From Trileptium ribeirensis (Eukaryota > Nematoda > Enoplea > Enoplida > Thoracostomopsidae), in assembly GCA_030248225.1 (NCBI GenBank), contig JASANE010012803.1:16457-80456 (forward strand): a DNA stretch of 64,000 bases. The letters run 5' to 3'. The translations under genes and the position numbers were made by a program. The notes under the pieces were generated by a model. It made no database searches and had not been told where the DNA came from. It saw only the letters and a program-made list of their open reading frames with translations. How positions within the stretch are numbered: the stretch's first letter is position 1; every line of letters starts with the position of its first letter. This document shows positions 47,405 through 58,069 of the stretch, piece by piece.

Positions 47405-48273
47405 CTACGATGTAGATTAGATTAGATTAGACTTTGAGTAACGGTGTGATAGATTTGCACAGGTCCAATAGTAGGTCATTTTGATTCACTGTGTTTTAAT
47501 TCTTATAAACCCTAACCGAACCTCTGAGTTGCAACGCAAAATACTATTAATTTGCTCAAACATATAGTCCTACCATTAGTAACTGATAGTGGTTGAGCAA
47601 CTAAGAACCTTTGCCTAGCTTCACCCCATATTTTACATCTGCAAACAAAGTGTTCAGACGTTTCAGCCTCCTGGCGACAATATTCGCAAAAACCACTTTC
47701 TCTTAGTTTCATACCCTTAAGATGGGCATCTGAAAGATTATGCCCAGTTAAAACATGTATAACAATCCGCACTCTATCTTTGCTAAGCTTCCATAAGAAT
47801 CAAGATCTCCTAATTGACTTCAAGAAAGAAAATCTTTGTCAGCCTGCAACGTATTCTCTCTCCACCGGCTAGCGTGTTGTCTAGACAGAGAACGCGCCAG
47901 CGCAGTCTTCACCATGAAAGAGGAAACTGGAACACAAGGTTCCGGCCCAAACACCTTCAGTAAGGCCCCCTTCTTTGCAAGGCTGTCTGCAATTACGTAA
48001 CCCCTGATGCCTGAGTGTCCCTTGACCCACGACAAACAGAGCACATTTTCTGCACCTAGTCTATTTAATTTCTTATGGCATTCAAGAACAGTGGCTGACG
48101 ACACCACCGGCTTGTTTAAAGCCTTAAGTGTAGCCTGACTGTCACTGAAACTCCAGATATTCCTTCCCCTAGTACCTTGTTCCACGAGATGTTCGGCACA
48201 TCTACAAATTGCAACAATTTCTGCCTGGAAAATCGTTGTGTTCTACCCTAGTGCGAAGGTTCTTAGTCCTCGT
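47405..48273 (-). mobile_element. LINE fragment: RNase H and 3' tail, spanning the inverted-repeat spacer
   Basis: Minus-strand frames 47820-48185 and 47512-47772 encode RNase H and the Cys-rich tail of a LINE related to the one at 29-34.6 kb: WSFSDSQATLKAL, SWVKGHSGIRGYVIADSLAK and CEYCRQEAETSEHFVCRC. It ends in a ctaat repeat tail (47413-47435). The RNase H part (47596-48273) is the single-copy spacer. The last 180 bp or so, including the tail, lie in the left arm and are repeated, inverted, at 48274-48455. The 5' part is missing. Confidence 0.8.
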
Positions 48274-49437
48274 CAACCACTATCAGTTACTAATGGTAGG
48301 ACTATATGTTTGAGCAAATTAATAGTATTTTGCGTTGCAACTCAGAGGTTCGGTTAGGGTTTATAAGAATTAAAACACAGTGAATCAAAATGACCTACTA
48401 TTGGACCTGTGCAAATCTATCACACCGTTACTCAAAGTCTAATCTAATCTAATCTACATCGTAGCGATTGTAGCATGTCGGCAACAAATAAAGTTTATGA
48501 TTTACCATGTACAGTAGGCGAGTTCTGTATTGTCCACTAAAAGTACTAAAGCTGTCAAGCTCAATGGAATTTCATTGTAATGCTGAATTGCAGTTACAAA
48601 CAAAAGCAAATCCTCCAAAAACGAACGCGTTCTGGTTCCGATACCAATTTCGCCTTTTTGCGCCTCAGACGAGCATATACGAAATTGCGTCCGTTTTCTT
48701 TAACGTAAATGCCCTGCGTCAGCGTCACCAGTTGCAACGAATATATAATAATTTTACCATGGGCTGTTTCAAAAATGTAAGCTTCTCATCTAGTATTTGC
48801 CCAAGTCGTCATGAAACAGTGTAATAGCGCAGCATTTTGAAGAAAATTTGACGATTGCTCGGAATTATTGCGTTCGAAGTTTTTGCAGTTATTTTCTGAT
48901 AAAGGAAGCCGTTGAGCTGTCAGACTGGTTTCAGCAAGTGATTAATGGTGGCATTGTTGCCTAGAACAAGTTTTGCTGCAAATATCAGCTTTGAATAATG
49001 TGAATGTCAATTATCAAGCTTTGTTTTGCATGCGACTGTAGTCAGATTTTGTTTTTAGTCAAAACGGATTGATTGATTTTGTTCAAAAAAACTGCTATTT
49101 AATTCACCGGCTAGGGTTGGTTTAAGTCGGAACCATTTAGATAAAAGTTTTGGAGCCATTTCAAACCAAACAATATTATCGGACGTTGTAGGATATGCCA
49201 TGATTAAATATCTGAACTATAAATTTCGCTATTCATAATAGCTTTTTCACAAATACAAAATACATAGAACGAGCACTCATTTAGCTGCACTTATTATGCT
49301 GACGACAGCTCAGAAATGATACAACATTGAAACCGGGCATTGCGAGGCGTAATCAAAACCCGACTAGGGGTAGGCTGAGCCATAGAAGAACCAGAGTAAT
49401 GTCGATACAAACTGTTAAAATCATCTTTGTTTTTTAG

Positions 49438-52400
49438 GTGGCCGAAAACTTTTCCGACCATCGGTGTGGCATTATCGCTCAACGTTACTGCCCCCTTTTT
49501 TCTGATCCCTATTTCTTTACCGGACCCTTTGTATTTAGCGGAATATCCTGCGTAATGAAATTGAACTTGTCCAAAATGCGTTCTAATCACCCGAAGACTC
49601 TAGCGCATGGTTCTATCATCAGTGGTTGTTGGACGCACGCTACGACTCAGAGAAACATCCACGGGTGCCGAAAAGACGGAGGTGATGCTGCCTCGTGCAC
49701 GCGAAAGCTCCCAAAGTGTTGGCTTCGGTTTGCGATGTGTCGAACGGAATAAGCTGCTCGCTGGTCTTTGATAAACCTTTGGTAATTGGACCGTCTTGGG
49801 TTGCAGTGGCTCTAACGGTAGCCAACCAAAGATGGATTAAAGAATCCTATTATATTTGAGGTTAATTTTTGTCTCGTAGAAAGTGGTTTAGTATAATATC
49901 TCCCTGGCCGATATTTCTTATTACTGACGGAACAAAACAATGTTAGAGCCTAACGGTGTTGTTCCGTGAAATGTCATCCGTTGCAGCTGCATGATATACA
50001 TGATTGTTTCAGTGTTTCTCGGGATCCTAAAATTATTCGTGACCGTATAACGCAATCGGAAAATCAGTATTTTGTTAGTTCCCTAATTCTCTAAAAACAC
50101 TAATCGGAATCGTATCTTTTTTATAATCCTCAGAATGTGGCCCACAGTTTTGACGGTCCCGCAGTTTACTTCACCAATGTCTGATTAGAATTGTTTCATG
50201 GCGAACGAATCCAGCAACATGTGGCTTGTGTTCCTTTTTTTCTTGCATGTTTATACATAATTAAATTTCTTGATTTGAAATTGGATAATTTTGCCGTGTG
50301 TGGAGTAGTTGTACCATTAATGGTTTGTTGCCAAAAGTTTATGCGGTACACCGCTAGAAACGAGTGCTTCTTGATTTGATGTTCGATCGACGTTCGTTCG
50401 GTTTTAGTTGGAAAAACGGAAGTTTCCAGCAAGCCTGAGAATTGGCTCAAAATTTTTCGCATTGTTCTGCAAAATTTGTTAGCGTTTATATAGCTAAATT
50501 TTGTTCCACATAATGTTCGATCGTCGTTCGTTCGAATCGCTGCAGGTATTTCTGGCGAGTTCTTCTAAGTTTGGTTTAAGCTCTTTATAAATTTTAAGAA
50601 TAATAATTTAGTTCACCATTGCAGTCACAGGCGTTTTGGCTGGTACATTTGCCGATAACCCATGTTTGTTCGCTATGATGAAACGATGTAGTTAACCGCA
50701 TAGCTGTCTTCGCGGTAAGTGAAAGTACCAAAGAGAAAAATGAAACGCCAATCTTGTTTTCAAGTGTACGCGATGACTAAATTGCTGTGCTAAATCTTAA
50801 AATAGTAACCGCGAACAAACGCTACCTATTGCTGTATGGGAAATGGGTTCCGCTTACATAAGGAAATATCGTGAATCGTGCGCAAATGTCGATGACTCTG
50901 AGATCGTGAGTTGACTTGATAGAAGACCTGATTATTCGACATATATTTTGCTGTTTACTAGAATCATTTGAATTTTTTCAATCCCAACATTGTAACGGTA
51001 CCATGTATATAATGTTTACGAAAGTTGCTGCAGGTTGTGTGATGCATAAAATTTTGATCTATTTTTCATTTTGATATGTTATTCTGATTAGCTCACTTGG
51101 CGTGTCTCGAGAATGTAACTAATTGTTAGCAAACATGTTGAAAATTCTTGAAAATAATTTTTGCCAGGCGTTTTAATTCTGGTACGTTGGTTAACCCTTG
51201 ACGGCATAAATTCGTTTTCATTTCGAATAGCGTTAAATATACGTTGCCCGAACGCCGATTCGAACCCGATCCGTTTGTATTAGAGTTATGCTCGCTAACC
51301 GCTCAGTTATAAACGACGCTGCCGCTTGAATTCTTAAGAGATTTCAAAACGCAAGCGAATCACAATACGCACGCCACGCAACGAACTTAGTTAATGCACT
51401 ACATCGGATAGCATTAAATTGCACCAACTCGAATCCGTGCGATAAAGAGCTAGATGTGCTGTATTCGGCAACAGCTTGTAAGAGCCATAACCCGAGCGTA
51501 ATTAATTTTATGAACCTCTTCAACTTTTATTCGTTTCCGACCACGTTTATAAGTTTGTTTGTGCAGCGAAATTTTTATATATCATATTTTTGTCGGTAGC
51601 GCTTATTTTTGTGTTTCAGAGCGGTTGGTTCAATCCTGATTCGGCTCGTTGTTGCCAAGTTTGGTGTGCGAAAAACGGAAGTCTCACCGGCGACGAGAAA
51701 TCGAAAATCCGTGCACCGTGCACAGTTGAAATCAAATTCGCTTTCCGCGTTGCTCACACTGCATTCCATGAAGAATCACTTCTGTTTCGTGGTGATGAAA
51801 CAAAGTGTGTTCAGTTTTTTGGTTTAAAATATACGGGTGGTCTAGAAGTATTGAGTAAGAATGCTCCGTTGCCCGGACACCTGCACCGGGTGGTGGAAAG
51901 CGAAATTGAAATGTGCTCTCAACTGCTCGAAATGGAAAACGATACTTCGTCAAAGATTCCACGTTGGCCTGTTCTGTCTCTAATTTTGTGTATGGTACGA
52001 GTCGACTACGAAAAATATCGAAATAAAATAAGTGAGCTTTTCATTCAGCTAAGGGACTCAGTTGATACTACGAGTGCTGGGTACTACTTGGATCTGGAGT
52101 CGAAGCTGAAGTATTGACCAGAAATTTGTAGATGAAATTAGTAGCGAAGCCGATTTTTTGATAACAGTGTGGAAATTGATCTATTCAGAAATGGGCCTTA
52201 GCGTACCGTGGACCGCCGGGAAAATTTCTCATTATTGTGCCTTGTAACTTCACTTTAATCTTGCCGACAACCGCATCAACTCGGTTAAGATCCTTAGATA
52301 CGCCGTGTGCTCTAAACATTGACAGTTGATCGTAACCTTGGACTCAGCGATTTAGATGGATTGGAGACATCTACGTCCCTTCAGGTGCTTCTTGTCCAAG

Positions 52401-52581
52401 AATGTCCACAGGCTAGGGGTCGGATTTGCCAGGAGCATTTCCTAGTCGTCGCTGGTCTGTTGTCGTTGAAGAGGTTGGACAGTTTCGGTAAATTGGTTTT
52501 GAAAAATTAGAAATGCTGATTGTATTTAAAGGTTTGCTAACTGAAATGCTGCAACATCGGTGCAATATCACAGCTGAATGA
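49438..52581 (+). pseudogene. RABGGTA: RABGGTA segment, broken right-arm copy (two exons)
   Basis: Inverted copy of the two left-arm exons. Exon 49438-49860 keeps its acceptor and donor but has indels soon after the start, so the PPTA segment is out of frame. Exon 51620-52581 reads like the left copy until a frame break and stop near 52117 (after LDLESKLKY). Later pieces, including a leucine-rich fragment at 52319-52510, are in other frames. It is a non-functional duplicate. Most of the damage is indels. Confidence 0.85.
51252..51312 (-). repeat. tRNA-like (pol III box) sequence, right arm
   Basis: Inverted copy of 44581-44640 with the same A and B boxes. Confidence 0.45.
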
Positions 52582-52814
52582 TCTTTTGTTAATAAGATAA
52601 AACATTTTTGCTATCCGTCGATAGACAGTTTATGTTATTCCCAAATGTCCATTCTTCGTTTTAGGGCACTGTGAATAGCAGTGGCATCAAGTTGCGCCGT
52701 AAAAGGCCGCGAAGAGGACCTTTCTTACTAGCATTTTGCAACTATTATCGTGAAAAGAATTGAACTAAACGTTCTTATAATTTGTAGAATCAGAAGAAGC
52801 CAGTAAGCATTGCA

Positions 52815-53115
52815 TGTACCGTGATAGTCCAATGGTTAGAGCATTTGACTTGTAATACTTACCTGACTATGTGTTGAGTCCCACTCTAGCCATATATTGC
52901 AGCAATCTCCATGAGCAAAGGATTAAGGTACATTGTGCTGGGCCCAGCCAGCTGTTCATCTTTAATTGGTAGATAAATGGTTAGTAGCTTGCTGCGAAAA
53001 ACACCGGCTTGGGGACCCCGCAAGGCTCTGGTTGTCGCTCCAGAACCCATTCGGCCCGAAAAGCGGGGTGGCGGAGAGTGACCGCACTTCCCGGCTGCGC
53101 TACTTCGCGGGAGAA
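52815..53115 (+). repeat. tRNA-derived SINE or tRNA pseudogene, right arm copy
   Basis: Inverted copy of the element at 42790-43100. Here the B box has lost one base (gtgttgagtccc). Confidence 0.6.
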
Positions 53116-54626
53116 AATTGTTAAAATTGCTAAGTAGAGTTTTGACATAAACACTCAGGAGTGTTTCTCACTACGCCCTGCTAAAACAGACAGAAGCAAT
53201 GTCATATTGATGAAACACTTTGATTATCGCGTATAATATCAAATTGGGTTTAGTTGAAACACTGATTGATATTTAGTATCCTTGCAGGTATTGTTTTATT
53301 GGCTACCGCTTTCTTATTCTTTCGTAGATTTAAGTCAATAGCACCATATAATGCCGCGACAGGACATATGATGTGCTACGAAAGAAGCACTTAGTTTCTG
53401 AGGTTTTCAAGTTATAAGATAACTATACAATTGACAGTATTCTTGCACGCAACAAGGGGTAGACCGACAGCTTTACGGTGGTCTATTGGCGGGATTGTAT
53501 TGACATATCCATCAGTAGACATGGAATAACCAAATGGCACAAGCCAAAAAATTGTTCATATAGGTGTCTATAACCAAAATCTGCATAGCCCAAATTTGTA
53601 GTTTCATCTCGCCAAAAGACTATCCCAGATAGTTGCAGTGGGCTTACTTATCTTAAATAAGCGGACAATTCGAAGTGGTGAAAATTTATGGATAGTAAAC
53701 TTTGCTCTTTATCTGTACCTGACCAATGTATACATCAAGATCCGAAAACCAAGGGCTTCAAAACGCTTAATTTGCTGCTCGGTAAACCATATGAAACCCA
53801 GAAGACCTCTTTAACTATGGGTGCTAAAAATATATTAGAGTGGTCAAAAAGCATTGACAATTAGCTTATTCGTTGTTCAGTTTTTAAATGCCGGTGAAAG
53901 AACCTTAATAGAATTATCGAATTGAAGACTAGTACCAATCATATAGGAAAGGGGTATACACCATAAATAATCCCAAACATCACCCCGTACCTTTTACCGT
54001 CTTTAGTCTATTTTGATGACGCCGACGGTTCAAACCAATTTTCCATTTGTTTCTGAACTGTGTCAGGTGCTTTTTCATTATTCCCAACCACCGTGAGGGT
54101 TTTTAGTGCACTAAATTCGAGGGAATGGTCCGATTTTTTATATCAGACCAATAAGTTTTATAGAAAAAGACCCATAATTATACTATTTTTTGAGGCAAAG
54201 CTTGATACTCTAGTTGTGCCTTTTACTAAACTTTTAGCTTTGACAAAGGCTGTGATAGCGATAGACCAAACAAATTTTTTACATTGCTTTATATTTTGTG
54301 GTGGTTAATGTGGGTCATTTTATTACATAGCTACGGTCGCGGTCAAAAATAAGTGAAATCGGTCCAAATTTCACTCGTTTCTATTACACTTAATTTTGGC
54401 TGTGACTACAGCTAAGCATGAAAGTGTCTTTGGATATTGCTCTCATTTCATATTTTTGTTTCGCTTGTTGAAGTCGCGTTAAAATTCAAACTTCACGGTA
54501 GTTGTAATTCGCGACCGCGACGTTTAGTAGGTATATATATTCAGCTATGTTGCGATAAACATTATTTTTACTTTGAGTTGAGTACTGTAACGTTAAGTGT
54601 CTAATTCTCAGGGTTGCTGGGGCTTC

Positions 54627-54758
54627 GGGGGGGGGGGGGGGCCGGGGGTGCGCCACGAGGGCGGGGACAGGGGACCAGGGCGGAACCACAACAGGGAGGG
54701 AGGGGGGGAGCGGGGGGAGCGCGGGGAGGCGGGGAGAGGAGGGGGGGGGGCCCCCCCC
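54627..54758. other. Extreme G-rich tract at the right arm end
   Basis: About 130 bp of G runs (up to 13) with short interruptions, ending in C8-9. It is unlike anything else in this AT-rich window. The Pro/Gly-rich ORFs across it are compositional. It starts exactly where homology to the left arm stops. Confidence 0.9.
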
Positions 54759-54774
54759 TGAAAACACGACTGCG

Positions 54775-55288
54775 ATGAAGTTGGATAAGATAGCTCCGAG
54801 ATTTTCTCTGACATTGACGTTCGTTCTGACATCTCATCCCCATCGATGTTTGCAGGAGTTAAGTCGCTCACCGATATCTTATAATCGACCTTCGAAGTCG
54901 ATGGCATCGGCTCGTCACTTTCAGTCGATGGAGCGCACAATGTCTGACAGGTCCACAGTATTTGCGTATCCTCTGTAATTAACGAAGAACGTGAAGTGTG
55001 TTTGCCAGAGAGATTGCAACTGCTTTGTTCGAGATGCGTTAAGAACATTGACCAGTACATTAACCACTAAACTTCGTTTTCTGTCCGTAAGTTAGAAACA
55101 TATTTTTGATCTGCTGACGAGTGAACGTGGCGATGAATTTGAGTAGTCGGTGATATATCTGGCCTAGCGATAGAAGTCCTCAAACCTAATGCACGTTTTT
55201 CCATGATCATAGCGAGACCCAATAGGCTGTGGGAAACGTTCAGGCCCCATGTGAAAGATGTATGGTTTCGGCTTAGTAGCCATGACAT
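54775..55288 (-). pseudogene. Unknown ORF, one in-frame stop
   Basis: On the minus strand from 55288 to about 54775 a single frame is open apart from one TAG near 55066. The product has no recognised domain; it has a Ser/Glu-rich stretch (STESDEPMPSTSKVDYKISV). It is cut by the G-rich tract. It may be a relic of a gene or of a mobile element. Confidence 0.3.
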
Positions 55289-55580
55289 TAGATTTCCCGA
55301 AGTCTTGATAATTTCAATTTAAGAAAAATTGAAGAGTTGATGAAAGAGACCTAGATGGAAGTGACGCCCAAAATTTAAATTATACATTAAATTAAAAAAA
55401 ACAAATAAAACAATAAGTTAAGATAAATGAAATGCACCCTTAATATCATCTGAAATTAGGTAAGATAAAATATATAAAACCCGAAAGTAATATAATAATA
55501 GTACCAAAACGAGTAAATAAATTTATCGTAGTTCTAGCTGCGTGTTCGTGTTAGTGCTTATCTCTAGTTGTGACGATGTC

Positions 55581-55860
55581 TTAGGTGATACCGACCTGGA
55601 CCATTAGTTTTAACGTAGTATCGTCTATGCTAGTTGTAACGTTCTCAGAAACTGTAACATGTACGCGATCAACATCGTTAGTCTCAGAAGTACCTGGTGG
55701 TGCTAAGTTTGACCGTGGAACATAAGGGCCATAAAAGCGCACCAAGTGCGTGACATTGACTCGGAAACTAGGTTTATCTGGGAAGCCGCATGGTTGAATC
55801 AGAAAAGTTTTTGGATTAACATCTAGAATTCTATAGGATCCTCTCCACGAGTGTCCCAAT
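55581..55860 (-). pseudogene. Integrase C-terminal domain remnant
   Basis: Open frame with LGHSWRGSYRILDVNPKTFL and FRVNVTHLVRFYGPY, the SH3-like C-terminal fold (W-x-G-P/S-Y-x-I...N-x-x-x-L-x-x-Y) of Gypsy-type integrases. The catalytic D-D-E core should lie between this and the zinc finger but the space is too short, so it is deleted. Confidence 0.65.
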
Positions 55861-56179
55861 TTTGTAGCTAGGTATTTAGTTCTTTTTAGTCTGAAAATTA
55901 GAACTCAAACTCTAATAGCAAAAGTGTGGTGTTTAGTATTGCGATCGTAGTAAGATTTCTGTCTTGTTTGTGACTTAATAATTGATTTAATGCATTTTTC
56001 CAAGCAAAAGATAATTTTTAGTTACCTCATTCGTACAGTTCTGCTCATTAGTAGTGATTTTAGTGTTAGGAAATAGTGCGACATCAGACGGTAAGTAAGG
56101 ATCTCGCCCGAATAGTAAATAAAGGGGCTTTCATTAGTAGATTCCTCAAGGGATTGTAATGGTACTTAACTTGTAGCTG

Positions 56180-57000
56180 CTTAGGCTCTTTTAGTTTGAC
56201 AAGAGAGGCATCGTTTCGCGTAGTCAGAGACCTCACTATTTATCTTAGGCCAATAGTAATGTGTTATAATTTTAGTTAAAGTTTTACGAACACCTAAATG
56301 ACCACCAAAGATGTCGTCATGATGGATTTATATAATTTCTGGACGTAGTACTGAAGGCACCACGAGCAAATGTTTTCCTTTATGCAATTTATATAATATT
56401 TCGTTGATAAGTTTATAGTTTTTAGTGACTTCGACAGAAGTGTTGATTGATAAGCTTTCAATTAACGATTTAGTTTCTGGATCTTCAATTTGTAATTGGT
56501 TGACTTTGTTTAAATCAAAATTTTCTTCTGTGGCAAGGTATAAGTTGTGGTTTGTAGAATCAGAGTTATGTTGTATAGGATTCGAAGTTGTTCGAATTGC
56601 AGCGCGAAGTGGTGCGCAAGTTAATGCATCTGCAACTCAGTTCTGCTTACCAGGAATGTAATCTATAGTTAGATCGTACTCTAGTAATTTTAAGGCCCAA
56701 CGTGTTAATCTCGGTGAAGTATGTTGATGCTCTAGAACCATTTAAGAGGTCTGTGGTCTGTGATGAGAGTGAATGGTTTCAAGTATTAGTAAGGCCTAAA
56801 GTGTTGAACTACCCATACAATGACAGGTGTTTCATTTTCAATAACCGGTTAATGGAGTTCCGGCTTTTGTAAAGCGCGGCTGGCGTATGCGATTGGTCTT
56901 AAGTTAGTGTCTTGTCTTTGGCTTAATACTGCACCTATTCCTGCCTCGCTAGCATCAGTATGCAGATAAAATTCTTTCGTGAAATCGGGAAAAAGAAGCA
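56180..57000 (-). pseudogene. RNase H and integrase zinc-finger remnants
   Basis: Broken frames. The RNase H block ([13 protein letters not shown]-type, catalytic Asp, and [14 protein letters not shown]) is at about 56850-57000. A later piece has LITDHRPLKW. The integrase HHCC domain follows at about 56180-56345: HHDDIFGGHLGVRKTL and RCLSCQ. Between 56420 and 56850 the frame breaks several times. Confidence 0.65.
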
Positions 57001-57099
57001 CAGGCGCTGTGTTTTAAAATCTGGAACATCAGTAGTTCTATGCTCTCTGATTTTTTGATTGCCTTTGATAGCAACAAAATCATGACTAAAAGAAAGATG

Positions 57100-57423
57100 T
57101 TAATTAGTCTCAATTTCATATGCATCTGCTAAGTGAGTGTTTTTATAAAGTACGGTTCGACAAGGTATTACCTTGTTTAAAACAAAATCAACGTAGCCTT
57201 CGTTAGCAGATGTTACAATTGCACATGTTTCAAATGATCGTTTAGCCAACTTTTCAAACTGAGGTAGTAAGATAACTGTTTTACTCTGTATTAAATTTAT
57301 GTGACATCGCGGTATGTACACTTCAGATTGTGGAGGTATAACTACTGTTTCCGTAGCTGTTACAGTATATGGGCGAACCGTTTTTTCCGATTTCCACTTT
57401 AGTACCTGGTAATTGCAACTCAT
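57100..57423 (-). pseudogene. Pol linker after the protease
   Basis: Frame of 107 codons with YTVTATETVVIPPQSEVYIP and later FVLNKVIPCRTVLYKNTHLA. The E-T-V-x-I-P-P-x-S-E block is common between protease and RT in metazoan Gypsy-like Pol proteins. The element jumps from here to RNase H, so RT is deleted around 57000-57100. Confidence 0.5.
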
Positions 57424-57582
57424 AATTTTGAAAATCCAAAGTGACTTTTCCTAGTCGTCTTTGGAAATGTCAACACCAACAATACAATCATACGGACAAC
57501 AAGAATTTTCTGCTATGGTGAACACATGTACAATAGTCTTTAGTACCTATTTTTATGTGTGCCAGAATTGTGCCGTGAAATT

Positions 57583-58026
57583 TTAGATCTTCTCCTGTAA
57601 GTGATTTTGCTGGAACTGCCGGTAATGTAGCCTTTGGTTTTTTAATATAGCAGTACTGTATGATATTATAGTATGATTGGAACCAGTGTCCCAAAGTGCG
57701 CAAATATGCATTCCAAATAAGGATACAGGAGTTACGAAAGTAGTTGCATCAAGACCACCGATTGGCTTTGGCGACCAAGTATTCGTTTCTAATTGTTCCT
57801 CAGGAGTCAAATTTTCTGTATTTAAATTTGGCTTTCGACCAAGTTTTAGTTGAGAAGTTTCCTCAATATCTATTTCATAAGTAGTTTGTCGAAGAGTGTT
57901 TTGTCTTTTGTTGCGGTTGTTGTAACGTCGAAGTATATGAGATATACTGTGACAAATTTTGTATTTGTAGAGCAAATAAGTTAATGTCATTGCAGCCGCT
58001 ATACAAACCACAATGTGAACTAACAA
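57583..58026 (-). pseudogene. Env transmembrane anchor joined in frame to retroviral-type protease
   Basis: One open frame of 147 codons. Residues 3-20 are a membrane anchor (VHIVVCIAAAMTLTYLLY) with a basic cytoplasmic tail (KYKICHSISHILRRYNNRNK). After a linker of about 60 residues, residues 98-120 are an aspartic protease N-terminus: FVTPVSLFGMHICALWDTGS with Asp113 of D-T-G at about 57690. The rest of the protease is frameshifted. The anchor and the protease are one frame without a stop between them, which supports the order env-pro. No stop, LTR or splice site is seen at the join. Confidence 0.65.
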
Positions 58027-58069
58027 CTTGTACCGGCCCAGTTAACTAGATCTGTCACACCAGAAGCTA

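Larger units (their letters stand above)
41312..47595. repeat. Left arm of a giant inverted repeat
   Basis: About 6.28 kb whose reverse complement matches 48274-54626 end to end, with substitutions and many small indels. The outer end is gaagccccagcaaccctgag and the inner end is aactgatagtggttg. It holds, from left to right: anonymous DNA, a tRNA-derived SINE, RABGGTA exons on the minus strand, tRNA-like DNA in the intron, and the 3' end of a LINE fragment. By eye the arms differ by a few percent, more in parts of the right-arm exons. Confidence 0.95.
48274..54626. repeat. Right arm of the giant inverted repeat
   Basis: About 6.35 kb, inverted copy of 41312-47595. The inner end is caaccactatcagtt; the outer end is ctcagggttgctggggcttc, which runs straight into a G-rich tract. 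It carries a broken copy of the RABGGTA segment on the plus strand, the tRNA-like DNA and the SINE. Confidence 0.95.

Noticed and set aside
54486..54843. Pro/Gly/Arg-rich ORFs on the minus strand
   Set aside because: They are created by the G-rich tract in three frames; no sign of selection.
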